DNA from: Rs1 sp036960485
GTDB lineage: Bacteria > Pseudomonadota > Gammaproteobacteria > Pseudomonadales > Balneatricaceae
Direction of reading: 5' to 3'
Length of the DNA stretch: 64,000 nt
Assembly: GCA_036960485.1 (NCBI GenBank)
Contig: JBALXS010000009.1
Coordinates: 1-64,000, forward strand
The notes beneath the pieces are model-generated. The model was not told the origin of the DNA, did no database searches, and worked only from the letters and a program-made list of their open reading frames with translations. Below are positions 32,731 through 41,967 of the stretch, in pieces. The translations under genes and the position numbers were made by a program. The stretch's first letter is position 1. Each line of letters opens with the position of its first letter.

Positions 32731-33657
32731 TTAAAGGGTACTTGCTATTTTGCTTTTAATTGCGTTAATACAAAGCTGAACAACATGTGGCGGTGTTTGG
32801 TTAAAGGCGTGCAATGCGTAAATAGGCGCAGTCTTTAGTTGGAACTGCTGAGTAATTATAACTAAATCAGCTTGCTCTGAAAGGGGTAATTTATCAAGCA
32901 ATATCTGTGGAATTAATCCTACTCCAGCGCCTTCTTTAACTAGTGCTAGTACACCATTAATTGAGTTGGCAAAACGCGTTGAGCGAAACTGCAAAACCTT
33001 TTTTTCAGCAGTGCCGTTGGTGGTACCGCTTAAGGGGTGCGTAATAGCACCGCCTTGCCAGCTGTTAGCGATATAATCAAATGAACCAGTTAACTCAGGT
33101 TTTTGTTGGACTTGCTGCTGGGTTAAGCCTTGAGTTTTTAAATAACACTTACTCACGCACAAATGATCAGCAAATTGACCAATGCGCTGCTGCTTGCATT
33201 CACTATCATTTGATTGGCCGATACGAATAGCAAGGTCGATATTCTCATCTAATAAATGCACGCGAGTATCTTGTGCATGTAAATGAGGAATGATTTTAGG
33301 ATGTTTGCTGATTAAAGTACCAATAGCAGGGGCAACGAGGGCATCCATTAAAGCATGAGGTGCGCTAATACTTATTCGACCAATCGCTAAGTTTTGCGAA
33401 TTATGGGCATCGCGCCAAGCTTGCTCGCCAATATTGGAAATTTGTTGGCACTGGGTAAAAAACTGTTTTCCAGCAGGCGTTAGCACTTGCCGTCTCGTGG
33501 TGCGTTTAAGCAGCTCAACGTTTAATACTTGCTCAAGGGTTTGTAGTTGCTGGCTTAACACTGATTTTGAAATATTCAACTGTTCAGCTGCTGCACTGAT
33601 TGAACCTGATTCTACTATCGCGTTAAAGACCATCATGTGGCGTAAATATTTCATCAT
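32731..33657 (-). CDS. LysR-family transcriptional regulator
   Basis: A 308-residue LysR-type regulator. The helix-turn-helix is at about 10-40 (FNAIVESGSISAAAEQLNIS) and the linker follows (LEQVLNVELLKRTTRRQVLT). The effector-binding domain covers about 90-300. The N-terminus and the segment GRISISAPHALMDALVAPAI are of the CrgA/AaeR-like LysR group that starts with a redundant MMKYLRHMMVF. It is divergent from the small SnoaL-like gene at 33766, with about 108 bp between, and likely controls it and itself. The inducer is unknown. Confidence 0.92.
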   Translation of the reverse strand: MMKYLRHMMVFNAIVESGSISAAAEQLNISKSVLSQQLQTLEQVLNVELLKRTTRRQVLTPAGKQFFTQCQQISNIGEQAWRDAHNSQNLAIGRISISAPHALMDALVAPAIGTLISKHPKIIPHLHAQDTRVHLLDENIDLAIRIGQSNDSECKQQRIGQFADHLCVSKCYLKTQGLTQQQVQQKPELTGSFDYIANSWQGGAITHPLSGTTNGTAEKKVLQFRSTRFANSINGVLALVKEGAGVGLIPQILLDKLPLSEQADLVIITQQFQLKTAPIYALHAFNQTPPHVVQLCINAIKSKIASTL

Positions 33658-33765
33658 AATGTTCGCTATTATAGAACAAAGTGTCAGGTTTTTGTTCGTT
33701 TTATTCTATCGATTTTATCTTTATAATCTGTTCCATCAAATACACAGACACTTTAGGAGATCTAT

Positions 33766-34143
33766 ATGACCGAGCAACAGCGTGATATCGTATTAGCAGC
33801 ATTAGATAAGGCAAGCAACCTTTGGAAAGAGGGTTTCAACTCAGGTAACGCTGCACAGTGCGCTGCGCAATATGAAGATGATGCTGTTATGCAAGCAAAG
33901 CCATTTGGCACTTTTACTGGCACTGCAGAAATTACTGCTTTTTGGCAGCAATTAATTGATGGCGGTTATAGTGATGTCGAATATGTAGAACCTAGCATTG
34001 AAGTGCTTGATGAAAACAGTGCATTGCTAACCTCTAAGTGGAAAATGAATAAAGCGGCGGGTATCATCACTCGCGAGCTTTGGGTTTTACAAGCAGATGG
34101 CACAGCGAAGTTACGTGATGATGCTTTTGAAGCACAAAGCTAA
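33766..34143 (+). CDS. SnoaL-like / NTF2-fold protein
   Basis: A 125-residue protein with the cone-shaped NTF2 fold of SnoaL-like or DUF4440 proteins. The pattern NSGNAAQCAAQYEDDAVMQA (helix followed by strand), then a G-T-x-x-I segment (TFTGTAEITAFWQQLIDGGY), and the later KWKMNKAAG are characteristic. It has a good ribosome binding site, AGGAG. Such proteins are small isomerases, ligand-binding proteins or stress proteins; the reaction is unknown. It is divergent from the LysR regulator. Confidence 0.82.
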   Translation: MTEQQRDIVLAALDKASNLWKEGFNSGNAAQCAAQYEDDAVMQAKPFGTFTGTAEITAFWQQLIDGGYSDVEYVEPSIEVLDENSALLTSKWKMNKAAGIITRELWVLQADGTAKLRDDAFEAQS

Positions 34144-34195
34144 ATAACCACTTTAAGGTTATAGCAAAAGCTAACGACCAATAGATGGCTATTAT

Positions 34196-34219
34196 AAAAC
34201 CTAGTGATCACTAGGTTTT
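34196..34219. terminator. Perfect 24-bp palindrome after the SnoaL-like gene
   Basis: AAAACCTAGTGA is followed directly by its reverse complement, so the hairpin ends in TTTT. It is 53 bp after the stop and is a plausible terminator in both directions. The core TAGTGATCAC occurs again at 34275-34284. Confidence 0.6.
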
Positions 34220-34366
34220 AGTCGTTGTAAAACAGAAAAGTTTCTCTCTGATATTATATAGCCTGATACCAAGTTAGTGATCACAAGCGACTAAGCTGGT
34301 TGATTTTCTGTAACACCTTTCAAGCAAAAAATTGTTTAATTTAATGCATTTACTAGAATATGAATG

Positions 34367-34434
34367 CATAGTTGTCACTGTTTTTTAATACATAGCTGTC
34401 GTTATTTTTAATATGTGCTGCCGCTATTTTTATG
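34367..34434. repeat. Three imperfect tandem repeats of about 23 bp
   Basis: Units begin CATAGTTGTCACTG (34367), CATAGCTGTCGTTA (34391) and TGTGCTGCCGCTAT (34414), each running into a T-rich end and AATA or TATG. The third is the most diverged. They precede the 7-bp repeat tract before the membrane-protein gene. Confidence 0.5.
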
Positions 34435-34498
34435 CTCAGTAAAATGTGGGCTACTGTTTATCTAGTTATAACGCTGCTCTCTTTACGCGCATGGTATG

Positions 34499-34559
34499 AA
34501 AAGTGAAAAGTGAAAAGTGAAAAGTGAAAAGTGAGAAGATGGAAGATGGAAGATGGAAA
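34499..34559. repeat. 7-bp tandem repeats overlapping a gene start
   Basis: About five copies of AAAAGTG are followed by three copies of AGATGGA, each unit seven bases. Because seven is not a multiple of three, gain or loss of a unit would shift which upstream start codon is in frame with the gene. The gene's possible starts (GTG 34524, ATG 34539, ATG 34560) lie inside or at the end of this tract. Confidence 0.75.
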
Positions 34560-35876
34560 ATGGATGCAATTAAACGTAATTTCCTACAGCAATATAAAGT
34601 ACTAAATGTTGGATACTTTGTTTTTGCGGCGATTATAATCAGCGTAATAGGTTTCTTTTATCCAAGTGTACTTTTCATATCTGCAGCATTTTATTGGCTT
34701 GCGGCTTTTAGAAATAGATGGCAAATTAGTCAGCGTAATCAAATTCAAACGATTGCGTTGGCAGTGTTGGGTTTTTGCTTAACGTTTATTGCACATTTTT
34801 TGCAGCCAAATTTAGATATATCAGGATTGTTAAATAGTAATTTAACTATTGTATCTATGATTGGCGCCGTTAGTTTTCTCACGGTGATTAGCCAACCCAA
34901 ACTGACGCAAGAAGAAAAATTGCCCCAAGGTAAGCGATCTATTATTAGTACTTTTCTTAGCGTGCATTTATTTGGCTCTGTGATCAACATATCTTCTTTA
35001 TTCATTCACGCCGATCGGATGAGTGCCAATAGGCCACTAACGCGTGCACAAGTTGTTTTGCTGACGCGAGGTTTCTCAACCGCAGCTTTCTGGTCACCAT
35101 TTTTTGCAGCTATGGCCGTGGCCATTAGCTATACGCCGCAAGCAAACTTGTTTTATGTGATGACGATCGGCATAAGTTTGAGCTTACTAAGTTTGTTTAT
35201 TACTTATTTTGAAGTGCGCTCCTTGGTGGATAAAAGCGTTTTTCATGGATACCCTTTAAGGCTGGCAAGCTTGTGGTTGCCTTCTGTGTTAGCGATCATT
35301 GTTTTTAGCGTGCACGCACTCTTTGAGCAGTTATCGATATTAGTCATCATTACGATGAGTGCACCCTTATTAAGTATTTTGGTGTTGTGTACCAGAACGA
35401 AACCGCATGTGGTGATAAAAAAACATATTGAAAGAAAATTAAGTGGAATGCATAACGAAATAGTGCTTTTTTTATCTGCTGGAATATTCGGCTTCGGGCT
35501 TAAAAATGTTGTTGATGCTTTACAGTTACACGCAGTTTTTCAACAGTTTGATGCTTTAACAGCAAGTATTTGTTTTATTATTATTATGCTGCTTTCACTT
35601 CTGGGCTTTCATATGCTGATCGGCATTTCAATAATGGCACCCTTAGTTATCTCTTTAAATCCTGATCCTAGTTTACTGGCTGTCGTTATCTTATGTGGCT
35701 GGTCTTTGGGTTCTGCTGTCGGGCCGTTATCGGGGATGAATATTTCTATCCAAAGTATCTATGGTATTAAAAGCAATACAATTTTAAGATGGAATTTTAG
35801 ATATGTAGCGATGATGTCTTGTGTAGTGATTGGCGTTTTATTTTTATTCGAAACTTATTTGCTAGCAGTTAGTTGA
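34539..35876 (+). CDS. Polytopic membrane protein, possible transporter
   Basis: I do not recognise the family with certainty. From the ATG at 34539 it has 445 residues; ATG 34560 is an alternative that removes a repeat-derived N-terminus (MEDGRWK), and is preceded by GGAAGATGGAAA. About eleven hydrophobic segments cover most of the length. LTRGFSTAAFWSPFFAAMAV near 183 and GWSLGSAVGPLSGMNISIQ near 400 are two conserved-looking intramembrane segments rich in small residues and Pro. That layout is reminiscent of ion-transporter superfamily members such as DctM or CitMHS, which is only a suggestion. Its start lies in a tandem repeat. Confidence 0.65.
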   Translation: MEDGRWKMDAIKRNFLQQYKVLNVGYFVFAAIIISVIGFFYPSVLFISAAFYWLAAFRNRWQISQRNQIQTIALAVLGFCLTFIAHFLQPNLDISGLLNSNLTIVSMIGAVSFLTVISQPKLTQEEKLPQGKRSIISTFLSVHLFGSVINISSLFIHADRMSANRPLTRAQVVLLTRGFSTAAFWSPFFAAMAVAISYTPQANLFYVMTIGISLSLLSLFITYFEVRSLVDKSVFHGYPLRLASLWLPSVLAIIVFSVHALFEQLSILVIITMSAPLLSILVLCTRTKPHVVIKKHIERKLSGMHNEIVLFLSAGIFGFGLKNVVDALQLHAVFQQFDALTASICFIIIMLLSLLGFHMLIGISIMAPLVISLNPDPSLLAVVILCGWSLGSAVGPLSGMNISIQSIYGIKSNTILRWNFRYVAMMSCVVIGVLFLFETYLLAVS

Positions 35877-36188
35877 CCGTTATAGTGCAGCATAATGTTT
35901 ACACCAGAGTAAAAGATAGCGATAAAACGCTTTAGCTTGCTAAGATGAAAGCTGTTTGAAAGTTCTAAAGGTCGTCTTTAAATAACATCTTGCATTTATT
36001 TTATATTAATTCAAAGAGATTGATTTAGATGCTCACAGATATTTATAAAGTAAATAATCTCTGGCATAATTAACATCTTTAATCTAAGTTTAGCCGTGGT
36101 GTATAGGTTGAATGAAAATTAATCAGTTAGTTTGATTTTTTACAGAATTGAATATTGCTTTTTCTACTTCTAATCAGTGAGAGATATA

Positions 36189-37082
36189 GTGAATAATTAC
36201 AGCGACCAGTTAGAAAAAATAAAATCAGCAGATGGTTTTATTGCCGCTTTAGATCAAAGTGGCGGCAGTACTCCAAAGGCATTAAAGCTTTACGGTGTTG
36301 AAGACGATGCGTGGGACAATGATGAAGGCATGTATCAAGTAGTACACCAAATGCGTACGCGTATTATGACCAGCGCTAGCTTCACAGGAGAGCGTGTCAT
36401 AGGTGCCATTTTGTTTGAAAATACGATGGACCGCCAAGTAGAAGGCAAAAGCAGCGCTGATTTTTTATGGGAAAACAAACAAGTAGTGCCATTTTTGAAA
36501 GTTGATAAAGGATTGCTAGATGAAGCGTCTGGCGTACAACTAATGAAATCAATGCCTGATTTAGATGCGCTATTAGCGAAAGCGAAAGCAAACGGTATCT
36601 TTGGAACGAAAATGCGCTCAGTGATTAAGCTAGCGGATCAAGCGGGAATTGAAGCGGTTGTAGAGCAACAGTTTGTAGTAGCAAAACAAATCTTAGCTGC
36701 GGGCCTCATGCCAATCATTGAGCCTGAAGTTGACATTCATTGCGTTGAGAAATCTGCCGCTGAAGAGATGCTAAACAAAGCCTTGTTAAATGCATTAGAT
36801 GCTCTAAGCGCTAATCAGCAAGTGATGTTAAAATTGACATTACCTGAAACGACTAATTTATATGCTGCGTGTATTGCTCACAGCCAAGTGGTTAGAGTTG
36901 TTGCGTTATCGGGCGGTTACAACAGAGAAGAAGCAAATAAACGCTTATTATCAAATAATGGCATGATAGCAAGCTTCTCACGTGCTTTGTCGGAAGGACT
37001 GTTTGCTGGGCAAACACAAAGCGAATTTGATAGCACGATGGATAAATCTATTGAAGCGATTTTCCAAGCGTCAAAAAGCTAA
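36189..37082 (+). CDS. fda: Fructose-bisphosphate aldolase, class I
   Basis: Class I aldolases cleave fructose 1,6-bisphosphate to two triose phosphates through a Schiff-base lysine, needing no metal. From the GTG at 36189 the protein has 297 residues; a GTG at 36177 is possible but fits relatives less well. The N-terminal KSADGFIAALDQSGGSTPKA is diagnostic. LKLTLPETTN near 215 probably carries the Schiff-base Lys, and VVALSGGYNREEAN near 235 is the phosphate-binding end. The upstream region 35877-36188 shows no further feature. Confidence 0.93.
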   Translation: MNNYSDQLEKIKSADGFIAALDQSGGSTPKALKLYGVEDDAWDNDEGMYQVVHQMRTRIMTSASFTGERVIGAILFENTMDRQVEGKSSADFLWENKQVVPFLKVDKGLLDEASGVQLMKSMPDLDALLAKAKANGIFGTKMRSVIKLADQAGIEAVVEQQFVVAKQILAAGLMPIIEPEVDIHCVEKSAAEEMLNKALLNALDALSANQQVMLKLTLPETTNLYAACIAHSQVVRVVALSGGYNREEANKRLLSNNGMIASFSRALSEGLFAGQTQSEFDSTMDKSIEAIFQASKS

Positions 37083-37161
37083 AAGAAATATCCAAGATGT
37101 GAGTTTAGCGCTAGCTATCAAAGTGTGATATTAATAGTGCGCAGTTAAATCTCAATGTATT

Positions 37162-37197
37162 AAAGGCAGTTATTGGTGAACAGTAGCTGCCTTTTTT
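37162..37197 (+). terminator. Terminator of the aldolase gene
   Basis: AAAGGCAG (37162-37169) pairs with CTGCCTTT (37187-37194) over a 17-base loop, and the T-run continues to 37197. Confidence 0.75.
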
Positions 37198-37269
37198 ATT
37201 GTTTTTCTGTAATTAATTCATTGATTTAAGCGAATAATAAATCAAAGTAAAATAAGGTTAAGCTAGTAT

Positions 37270-37623
37270 ATGACTAATTTAGAAATCGCAGATTTAGAAA
37301 TTATAGATTTGCAAATAGGTGAAGGTAAAACAGCTGTTAAAGGTGCCTTAATTACCACGCAATACAGTGGCTATTTAGTGGATGGTACTTTGTTCGATTC
37401 AAGTATCAAAAAAGGTAAAGCATTTCAGTGCGTAATCGGTACAGGGCGCGTTATTAAAGGCTGGGATCAAGGAGTTCTTGGCATGAAAGTGGGCGGTAAG
37501 CGTAAATTGTTAGTGCCTGCCGAACTTGCATATGCAGAGCGTAAAATGGGCGATAAAATTCCTGCTAATTCCGATTTGATATTTGAAATCGAATTACTAG
37601 AAGTATTGACCAGAGATGACTAG
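37270..37623 (+). CDS. FKBP-type peptidyl-prolyl cis-trans isomerase
   Basis: A 117-residue FKBP isomerase that speeds Xaa-Pro bond rotation during protein folding. It is a single cytoplasmic domain without a signal peptide. Active-site features are DGTLFDSS near 40, FQCVIGTGRVIKGWDQGV near 55-72, and RKLLVPAELAYAER near 80, with the closing NSDLIFEIELLEV. No partner gene or operon is suggested; the aldolase terminator precedes it. Confidence 0.92.
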   Translation: MTNLEIADLEIIDLQIGEGKTAVKGALITTQYSGYLVDGTLFDSSIKKGKAFQCVIGTGRVIKGWDQGVLGMKVGGKRKLLVPAELAYAERKMGDKIPANSDLIFEIELLEVLTRDD

Positions 37624-37828
37624 CATCACATCAGTTAAGACCTTTTTCTTGTCGTAAAAATGCTCGCTACCAAATAAAGGCATTTAAGTAAGAGAGCTTC
37701 CAAGAGATAGCTAGATATCGCATATTTACAGTAAGTCATTAAATAGATTAATAGCACAACTGTACTTTTATTGAGTATAATAGTTTGCTTGTACTATTTT
37801 ATTAAATTGACTAACTTCTGGATGGGCT

Positions 37829-38722
37829 ATGAAAGATATCTACTTTGAACCTGTTATTAGCAAGCCTAATATTAGAAAGAAAATCATTCACCTAGTGACG
37901 CATTATTTAACGGTTTGCAGTCCTTTTCTAAGTGTGCAATTGGCAACTAAATTACTCGGTAATCCTTTTAGTCGTCGTACTTATCAAATGCGTACTCAAG
38001 TAGCGCCAGAGTCAACAATGGTGAGTACCAGTGTCGGGGAGGTGTGTTTACACAAGTTTTCGATAAGCGTTTCAAACCCACAAAAAAACATATTTCTTTG
38101 CCATGGATGGGGTGATAGCAGTGCCCGTTTTACCCAGTTAATAGATTATCTATTAACTGAAAACTTTACAGTATGGTCGTTAGATCAAGTGGGTCATGGT
38201 CAATCAAGCGGTAGTTATTCAGATTTATATTGTTTTAAGGAAGGCACCACAAAAGCCTTACGATATTTAGAGAGCATACAAGCATCGCCAATAGCACTTG
38301 TGGGGCATTCAATGGGCGCGTTAGGATTGATGAATGTTGATAAAAAAGAGCGTTTAAACAAGCAGCTTATTTTAATATCAGCGCCTGCTTTATTTTTTGA
38401 GAACATGAAAACTGCAGTGTCCAGCGTCGGTATTGCAACATCAATGTTAGTGAACTTGCTAGAACATGTTTCGAGCAAACATCAGTTAAGTTGGGAGGAT
38501 TTAGCGCCAGCTAAAAAAATAACGAGCATTGATGATGGTGTACTGATCATTCATGATACTAGCGATTTAATTTGCCCTTATTCACTGACTAAAAATCTAG
38601 TATCGCAAGTACCGCATCAGCTATTTACTACCCATGATTTAGGGCATGTTAAGTTACTAAAAGATCCAGCGCTAATGGCGAAAGTAGCAAATTATGCACT
38701 AGCAAGGTGCTGTGAAAAATGA
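37829..38722 (+). CDS. Alpha/beta hydrolase
   Basis: A 297-residue serine hydrolase of the alpha/beta fold. The nucleophile elbow GHSMG places Ser at 161. The acid is probably the Asp in IHDTSDLICP near 247 and the His is in TTHDLGHVKLL near 273. The oxyanion segment LCHGWGDSSARF near 90 is clear. It may act on esters or lipids; no substrate is evident. The stop overlaps the start of a TetR gene by 4 bp (ATGA), so the repressor probably controls this unit. Confidence 0.88.
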   Translation: MKDIYFEPVISKPNIRKKIIHLVTHYLTVCSPFLSVQLATKLLGNPFSRRTYQMRTQVAPESTMVSTSVGEVCLHKFSISVSNPQKNIFLCHGWGDSSARFTQLIDYLLTENFTVWSLDQVGHGQSSGSYSDLYCFKEGTTKALRYLESIQASPIALVGHSMGALGLMNVDKKERLNKQLILISAPALFFENMKTAVSSVGIATSMLVNLLEHVSSKHQLSWEDLAPAKKITSIDDGVLIIHDTSDLICPYSLTKNLVSQVPHQLFTTHDLGHVKLLKDPALMAKVANYALARCCEK

Positions 38723-39321
38723 CTAAAGGAAAGCTAACACGCGATAAAATCTTACAAAAAGGGATGGAGTTCGCTAGTAGCTATGGCCTGCTAAATGTAT
38801 CTATTGGTGCTATCGCAAAAACGGCACAAATGTCGAGAAGCGGCGTAATAGCACATTTTTCTGACAAAGAAGATATGCAAATTACTATTTTGCAATATAC
38901 TGAAGAGATGTTTGTAGAGAAGGTTATTAAGAAATCTTATACTCAATTACCATTAGAAAATCTGCATAACTTAAAACACAATTGGCTCGGCTGGGTTAAC
39001 CATTTAGACTTTGAAAACACCTCTAGCTGTCCTTTTATAAAAGCTGTATTTGAATATAAAGATCGTGATGAATGTTCGATAAAAGCTTTTATGAAAGATC
39101 AGCAGCAGCGCTTGTTGAACTATTTAGCAACATTGATTGAACGATGTGTTATCAGTGGTGATTTTATCCAAAATACTGATGTGCAGATGTTTGCTTATGA
39201 ATTTTATAGCTTATATATTGGCCATAGTGTGCTCAGTTTATTAGAAGCCAAAGATCTAGCAGAACAGCGCTTTTTAGCCATTGCTAATCAATTGATAAAT
39301 AGGCATTTATCAGAAAAATAG
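38719..39321 (+). CDS. TetR/AcrR family regulator
   Basis: A 200-residue repressor. The N-terminal helix-turn-helix covers about 8-55 (LTRDKILQKGMEFASSYGLL, then GAIAKTAQMSRSGVIAHF). The rest is the ligand-binding helical domain; CPFIKAVFEYKDRDE near 105 resembles TetR_C_6-type domains. It is translationally coupled to the alpha/beta hydrolase gene before it and probably autoregulates the pair. The inducer is unknown. Confidence 0.9.
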   Translation: MTKGKLTRDKILQKGMEFASSYGLLNVSIGAIAKTAQMSRSGVIAHFSDKEDMQITILQYTEEMFVEKVIKKSYTQLPLENLHNLKHNWLGWVNHLDFENTSSCPFIKAVFEYKDRDECSIKAFMKDQQQRLLNYLATLIERCVISGDFIQNTDVQMFAYEFYSLYIGHSVLSLLEAKDLAEQRFLAIANQLINRHLSEK

Positions 39322-39426
39322 GCTATTATTAATATGCTTGTATCAGCGCTTACTGACACCCTTATTGGTCGTTAGTTGTGCAGCTAAATATGCAGTTAAA
39401 TTACTCTTAGTAAAAAGGACTTTTTT

Positions 39427-40146
39427 TTGAAATATATATTGCGCACCTTGCTGAGCTTACTAGCGGTTACTTTCTATAGTTCAGCACATGCTGAGATATA
39501 TCATTATGTGAACGATGCAGGCAGGAAAATATATGTTGATAGGTTATTTCAAGTACCAGCTAAATATCGCCAGCAAATACAAAAAAAGACCATAGTTGAG
39601 CCTGAAATTAGCCCTAGAGAGCAACAAGCCTACGACACAGAAAACGCAGAGTTAGCACGTAAAATGACTGCTCGAAATGCGATAGCAGCTTTACGGCGCA
39701 TAAAAAAGCAGCTAAAAACTAAAGTACTTATTCATCAAAATAAAGTGGTTGTGCCAGTAAATGTACTCTATGCAGGTAAGAAAACAGTAGTGAATTTACT
39801 GTTAGATACAGGCGCTTCTGCAACTGTTTTGCATTTAGCAACGCTGCCTAAATTTAATCAAAAAAATGCTAAATCTTCTTATGCGCAAGTGGCAGGTGGC
39901 GGGTTAATAAAAACGTGGCTGCTGTCTTTAGATAACCTGTCGTTTGGCCCTGTTAATATTGATAACAAAAAAGTACTAATGATTGAAAATTCCGGCTCTT
40001 CGATTATTGATGGACTTTTAGGCATGGATATTTTAGCTGCAACTGATTACAAGATCGATTTTAGAGCGCAGCACATTATTTGGAATAAAGAAGATTACTT
40101 AAAAGTTGAAGAGCAAATAAATGCATTAAATTTGCTGTTGAAATAA
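39427..40146 (+). CDS. Exported DUF4124-retropepsin-like aspartic protease
   Basis: A 239-residue exported protein. A Sec signal (LLSLLAVTFYSSAHA) is followed by a DUF4124-like domain (EIYHYVNDAGRKIYVDR, about 23-55), a charged helical linker and a retroviral-type aspartic protease domain of about 110 residues. The catalytic motif is LLLDTGAS with Asp at 127, and a second element IIDGLLGMDIL near 197 matches the family ending. Such single-domain proteases work as dimers in the periplasm. Whether the DUF4124 part binds cell wall or other ligands is unknown. Start TTG at 39427 has an AAAAGGAC ribosome binding site. Confidence 0.85.
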   Translation: MKYILRTLLSLLAVTFYSSAHAEIYHYVNDAGRKIYVDRLFQVPAKYRQQIQKKTIVEPEISPREQQAYDTENAELARKMTARNAIAALRRIKKQLKTKVLIHQNKVVVPVNVLYAGKKTVVNLLLDTGASATVLHLATLPKFNQKNAKSSYAQVAGGGLIKTWLLSLDNLSFGPVNIDNKKVLMIENSGSSIIDGLLGMDILAATDYKIDFRAQHIIWNKEDYLKVEEQINALNLLLK

Positions 40147-40229
40147 GCGCTGCTGGCTGTGATATTAATCAGATAAGCATGATTTTATAAGCTTAGAAGT
40201 TAGCTACAAAACCATGCTTGCTTATATTA

Positions 40230-41123
40230 TTAGAGTGCTTTTCGCTTCTTTCTTGCTTGGCGCCACAAATCATAAACAAAAATGATCAACGCTAACCAAA
40301 TAAAGATGAAAGTTGTTAGTTTAGTTTGATCTAATTCCTCTGAAAACAATGTTATTGCCATCACAAACATCGCGCTTGGACCTATGTACTGAAATAAGCC
40401 CAACATGTAAAAGGGAATTCTAGTCGCTGATGCTGAAAAGGCTAATAAAGGTAAGGTTGTTACTATTCCGGCACAAATTAACGTAAAGTTTAATGATAGT
40501 GAATTAAGTGAGAAATTTGCTGTATCAGTATCTAACTGCCACCAATAAATAAGTGCTAAAGGTAGAAGAAACGCGGTTTCTACAAATAAACCGGTTACCG
40601 CTTTTAAATTTACTTTTTTCTTCATTAAACCGTAAATGCCAAAACTACCCGCTAACAGTAAAGATACCCAAGGGATTGAACCGTACACAATGAGCTGGAT
40701 TAACACCCCAAAAGTTGCTACTCCTACCGCAAAGAGCTGTAACTTAGGCAGCTTTTCTTTGAGAAAAAACATCCCCAATGCAACATTCAGTAATGGGTTT
40801 ATATAATAGCCTAAACTAGCTTCAAGCAGCCTGTCGCTATTTACAGCCCAAATGAAGATTAGCCAATTAGTACCCACTAATAGTGATGTAAAAAATAGAA
40901 CGTAGAGCTGTTTTGATTTTTTTAATAAAAGTTTTACTTCATTAAACTGCCCTGTAAATATGACCAGTAAAAACAGTAGTGCAAAAGACCAAATAACGCG
41001 ATGCATGAGAATTTCAGGAGCAGAAATCTGTGAAATCAATTTAAAGTATAGCGGTGCAATACCCCATAAACTGTAAGCAATTAAAGCGTAAATGACGCCT
41101 TTTCTAAATTCAACATTTTCCAT
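40230..41123 (-). CDS. rarD: EamA-family transporter RarD
   Basis: RarD is a ten-helix member of the drug/metabolite transporter superfamily, named for chloramphenicol sensitivity; its substrate is unresolved. From the ATG at 41123 it has 297 residues and begins RKGVIYALIAYSLWGIAPLY, the hallmark start. ILMHRVIWSFALLFLL near 45, EASLGYYINPLLNVALGM near 100 and PFYMLGLFQYIGPSAMF near 240 are typical. The open frame extends 31 codons upstream but without family-like sequence. Confidence 0.93.
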   Translation of the reverse strand: MENVEFRKGVIYALIAYSLWGIAPLYFKLISQISAPEILMHRVIWSFALLFLLVIFTGQFNEVKLLLKKSKQLYVLFFTSLLVGTNWLIFIWAVNSDRLLEASLGYYINPLLNVALGMFFLKEKLPKLQLFAVGVATFGVLIQLIVYGSIPWVSLLLAGSFGIYGLMKKKVNLKAVTGLFVETAFLLPLALIYWWQLDTDTANFSLNSLSLNFTLICAGIVTTLPLLAFSASATRIPFYMLGLFQYIGPSAMFVMAITLFSEELDQTKLTTFIFIWLALIIFVYDLWRQARKKRKAL

Positions 41124-41546
41124 ATGAGTGACCAGTGGAGAGATTATAAGAAAGAGAGACTTCAGCCCAAGGTAGCGAGCGATAATAAGATAAGCAAAAA
41201 ATCGACGATTTAGCACAGTTTACGGCTGTAAATAAGTATATTGAATCGATTTTTAACGCCGTATTATTGAGCGCAGTCGTGATGCTGAAGTCTCAAAGAA
41301 TATAAATGAGTATAGTGATTACTAAACACATGAATTTATCTAAAAAATAGATCTAATGAATAGCGATACGTTTAGAGTGAGTATGCTATATATTATTCTC
41401 AGAAATTATTTTGATTTATTGGTTTTCCTATCGTGAGCTACTTGTATAACAGAAAATTAAGTTAAGGCAAGAGTTATTCTTTTAAGATTAAAATAAATGC
41501 TTTAATAGAGATGAACTAGGCGGAGCCTAAATCATCCAAGGGTAAA

Positions 41547-41570
41547 TTCCCCACAGCTTGCTGCGGGATT
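41547..41570. repeat. REP-like hairpin
   Basis: A GC-rich inverted repeat, CCCACAG with CTGCGGG around CTTG, stands out in an AT-rich 750-bp intergenic region (41217-41967). One A-C mismatch lies in the stem. It resembles repetitive extragenic palindromes in composition. Only one copy was noticed in this window. The rest of the region has no other recognised feature. Confidence 0.4.
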
Positions 41571-41967
41571 CTTGATTGTCTTTTGGTTTTAAAAGAGTTT
41601 TATAAGTGAAACACTACTTCACTGGTAAATATGCTGAGCTTTATGCTATTTGTGAAACCAGCCGTTGGCGTTTTCGATATTATTTTAAATATTACTATAA
41701 ATTGCTAAGTTTCTGTAAAGAGTGTTGTTTTTCTTAAAATTGAAATAAGTAAGCACGAGATAGAAATACAAGGCGGTTGTTTCTAAAGCTGAACTTTGGG
41801 TTTTTAAAGGCTATTATTAGCGCTTTGTTTCTTTAACCTATCGTGTAAAATAAGCTATATTAAAGACAATAGTAAAGGGTGCGTTTGTTTTTTGAAACAC
41901 CTGATAAACGTTAAGCTTACTTAAGCATTTATTAACCAAGTAATCTAAAGCCGAGGCAGTATCAAGT

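Noticed and set aside
36397..36591. Minus-strand frame inside the aldolase gene
   Set aside because: It is a short shadow frame with no ribosome binding site.
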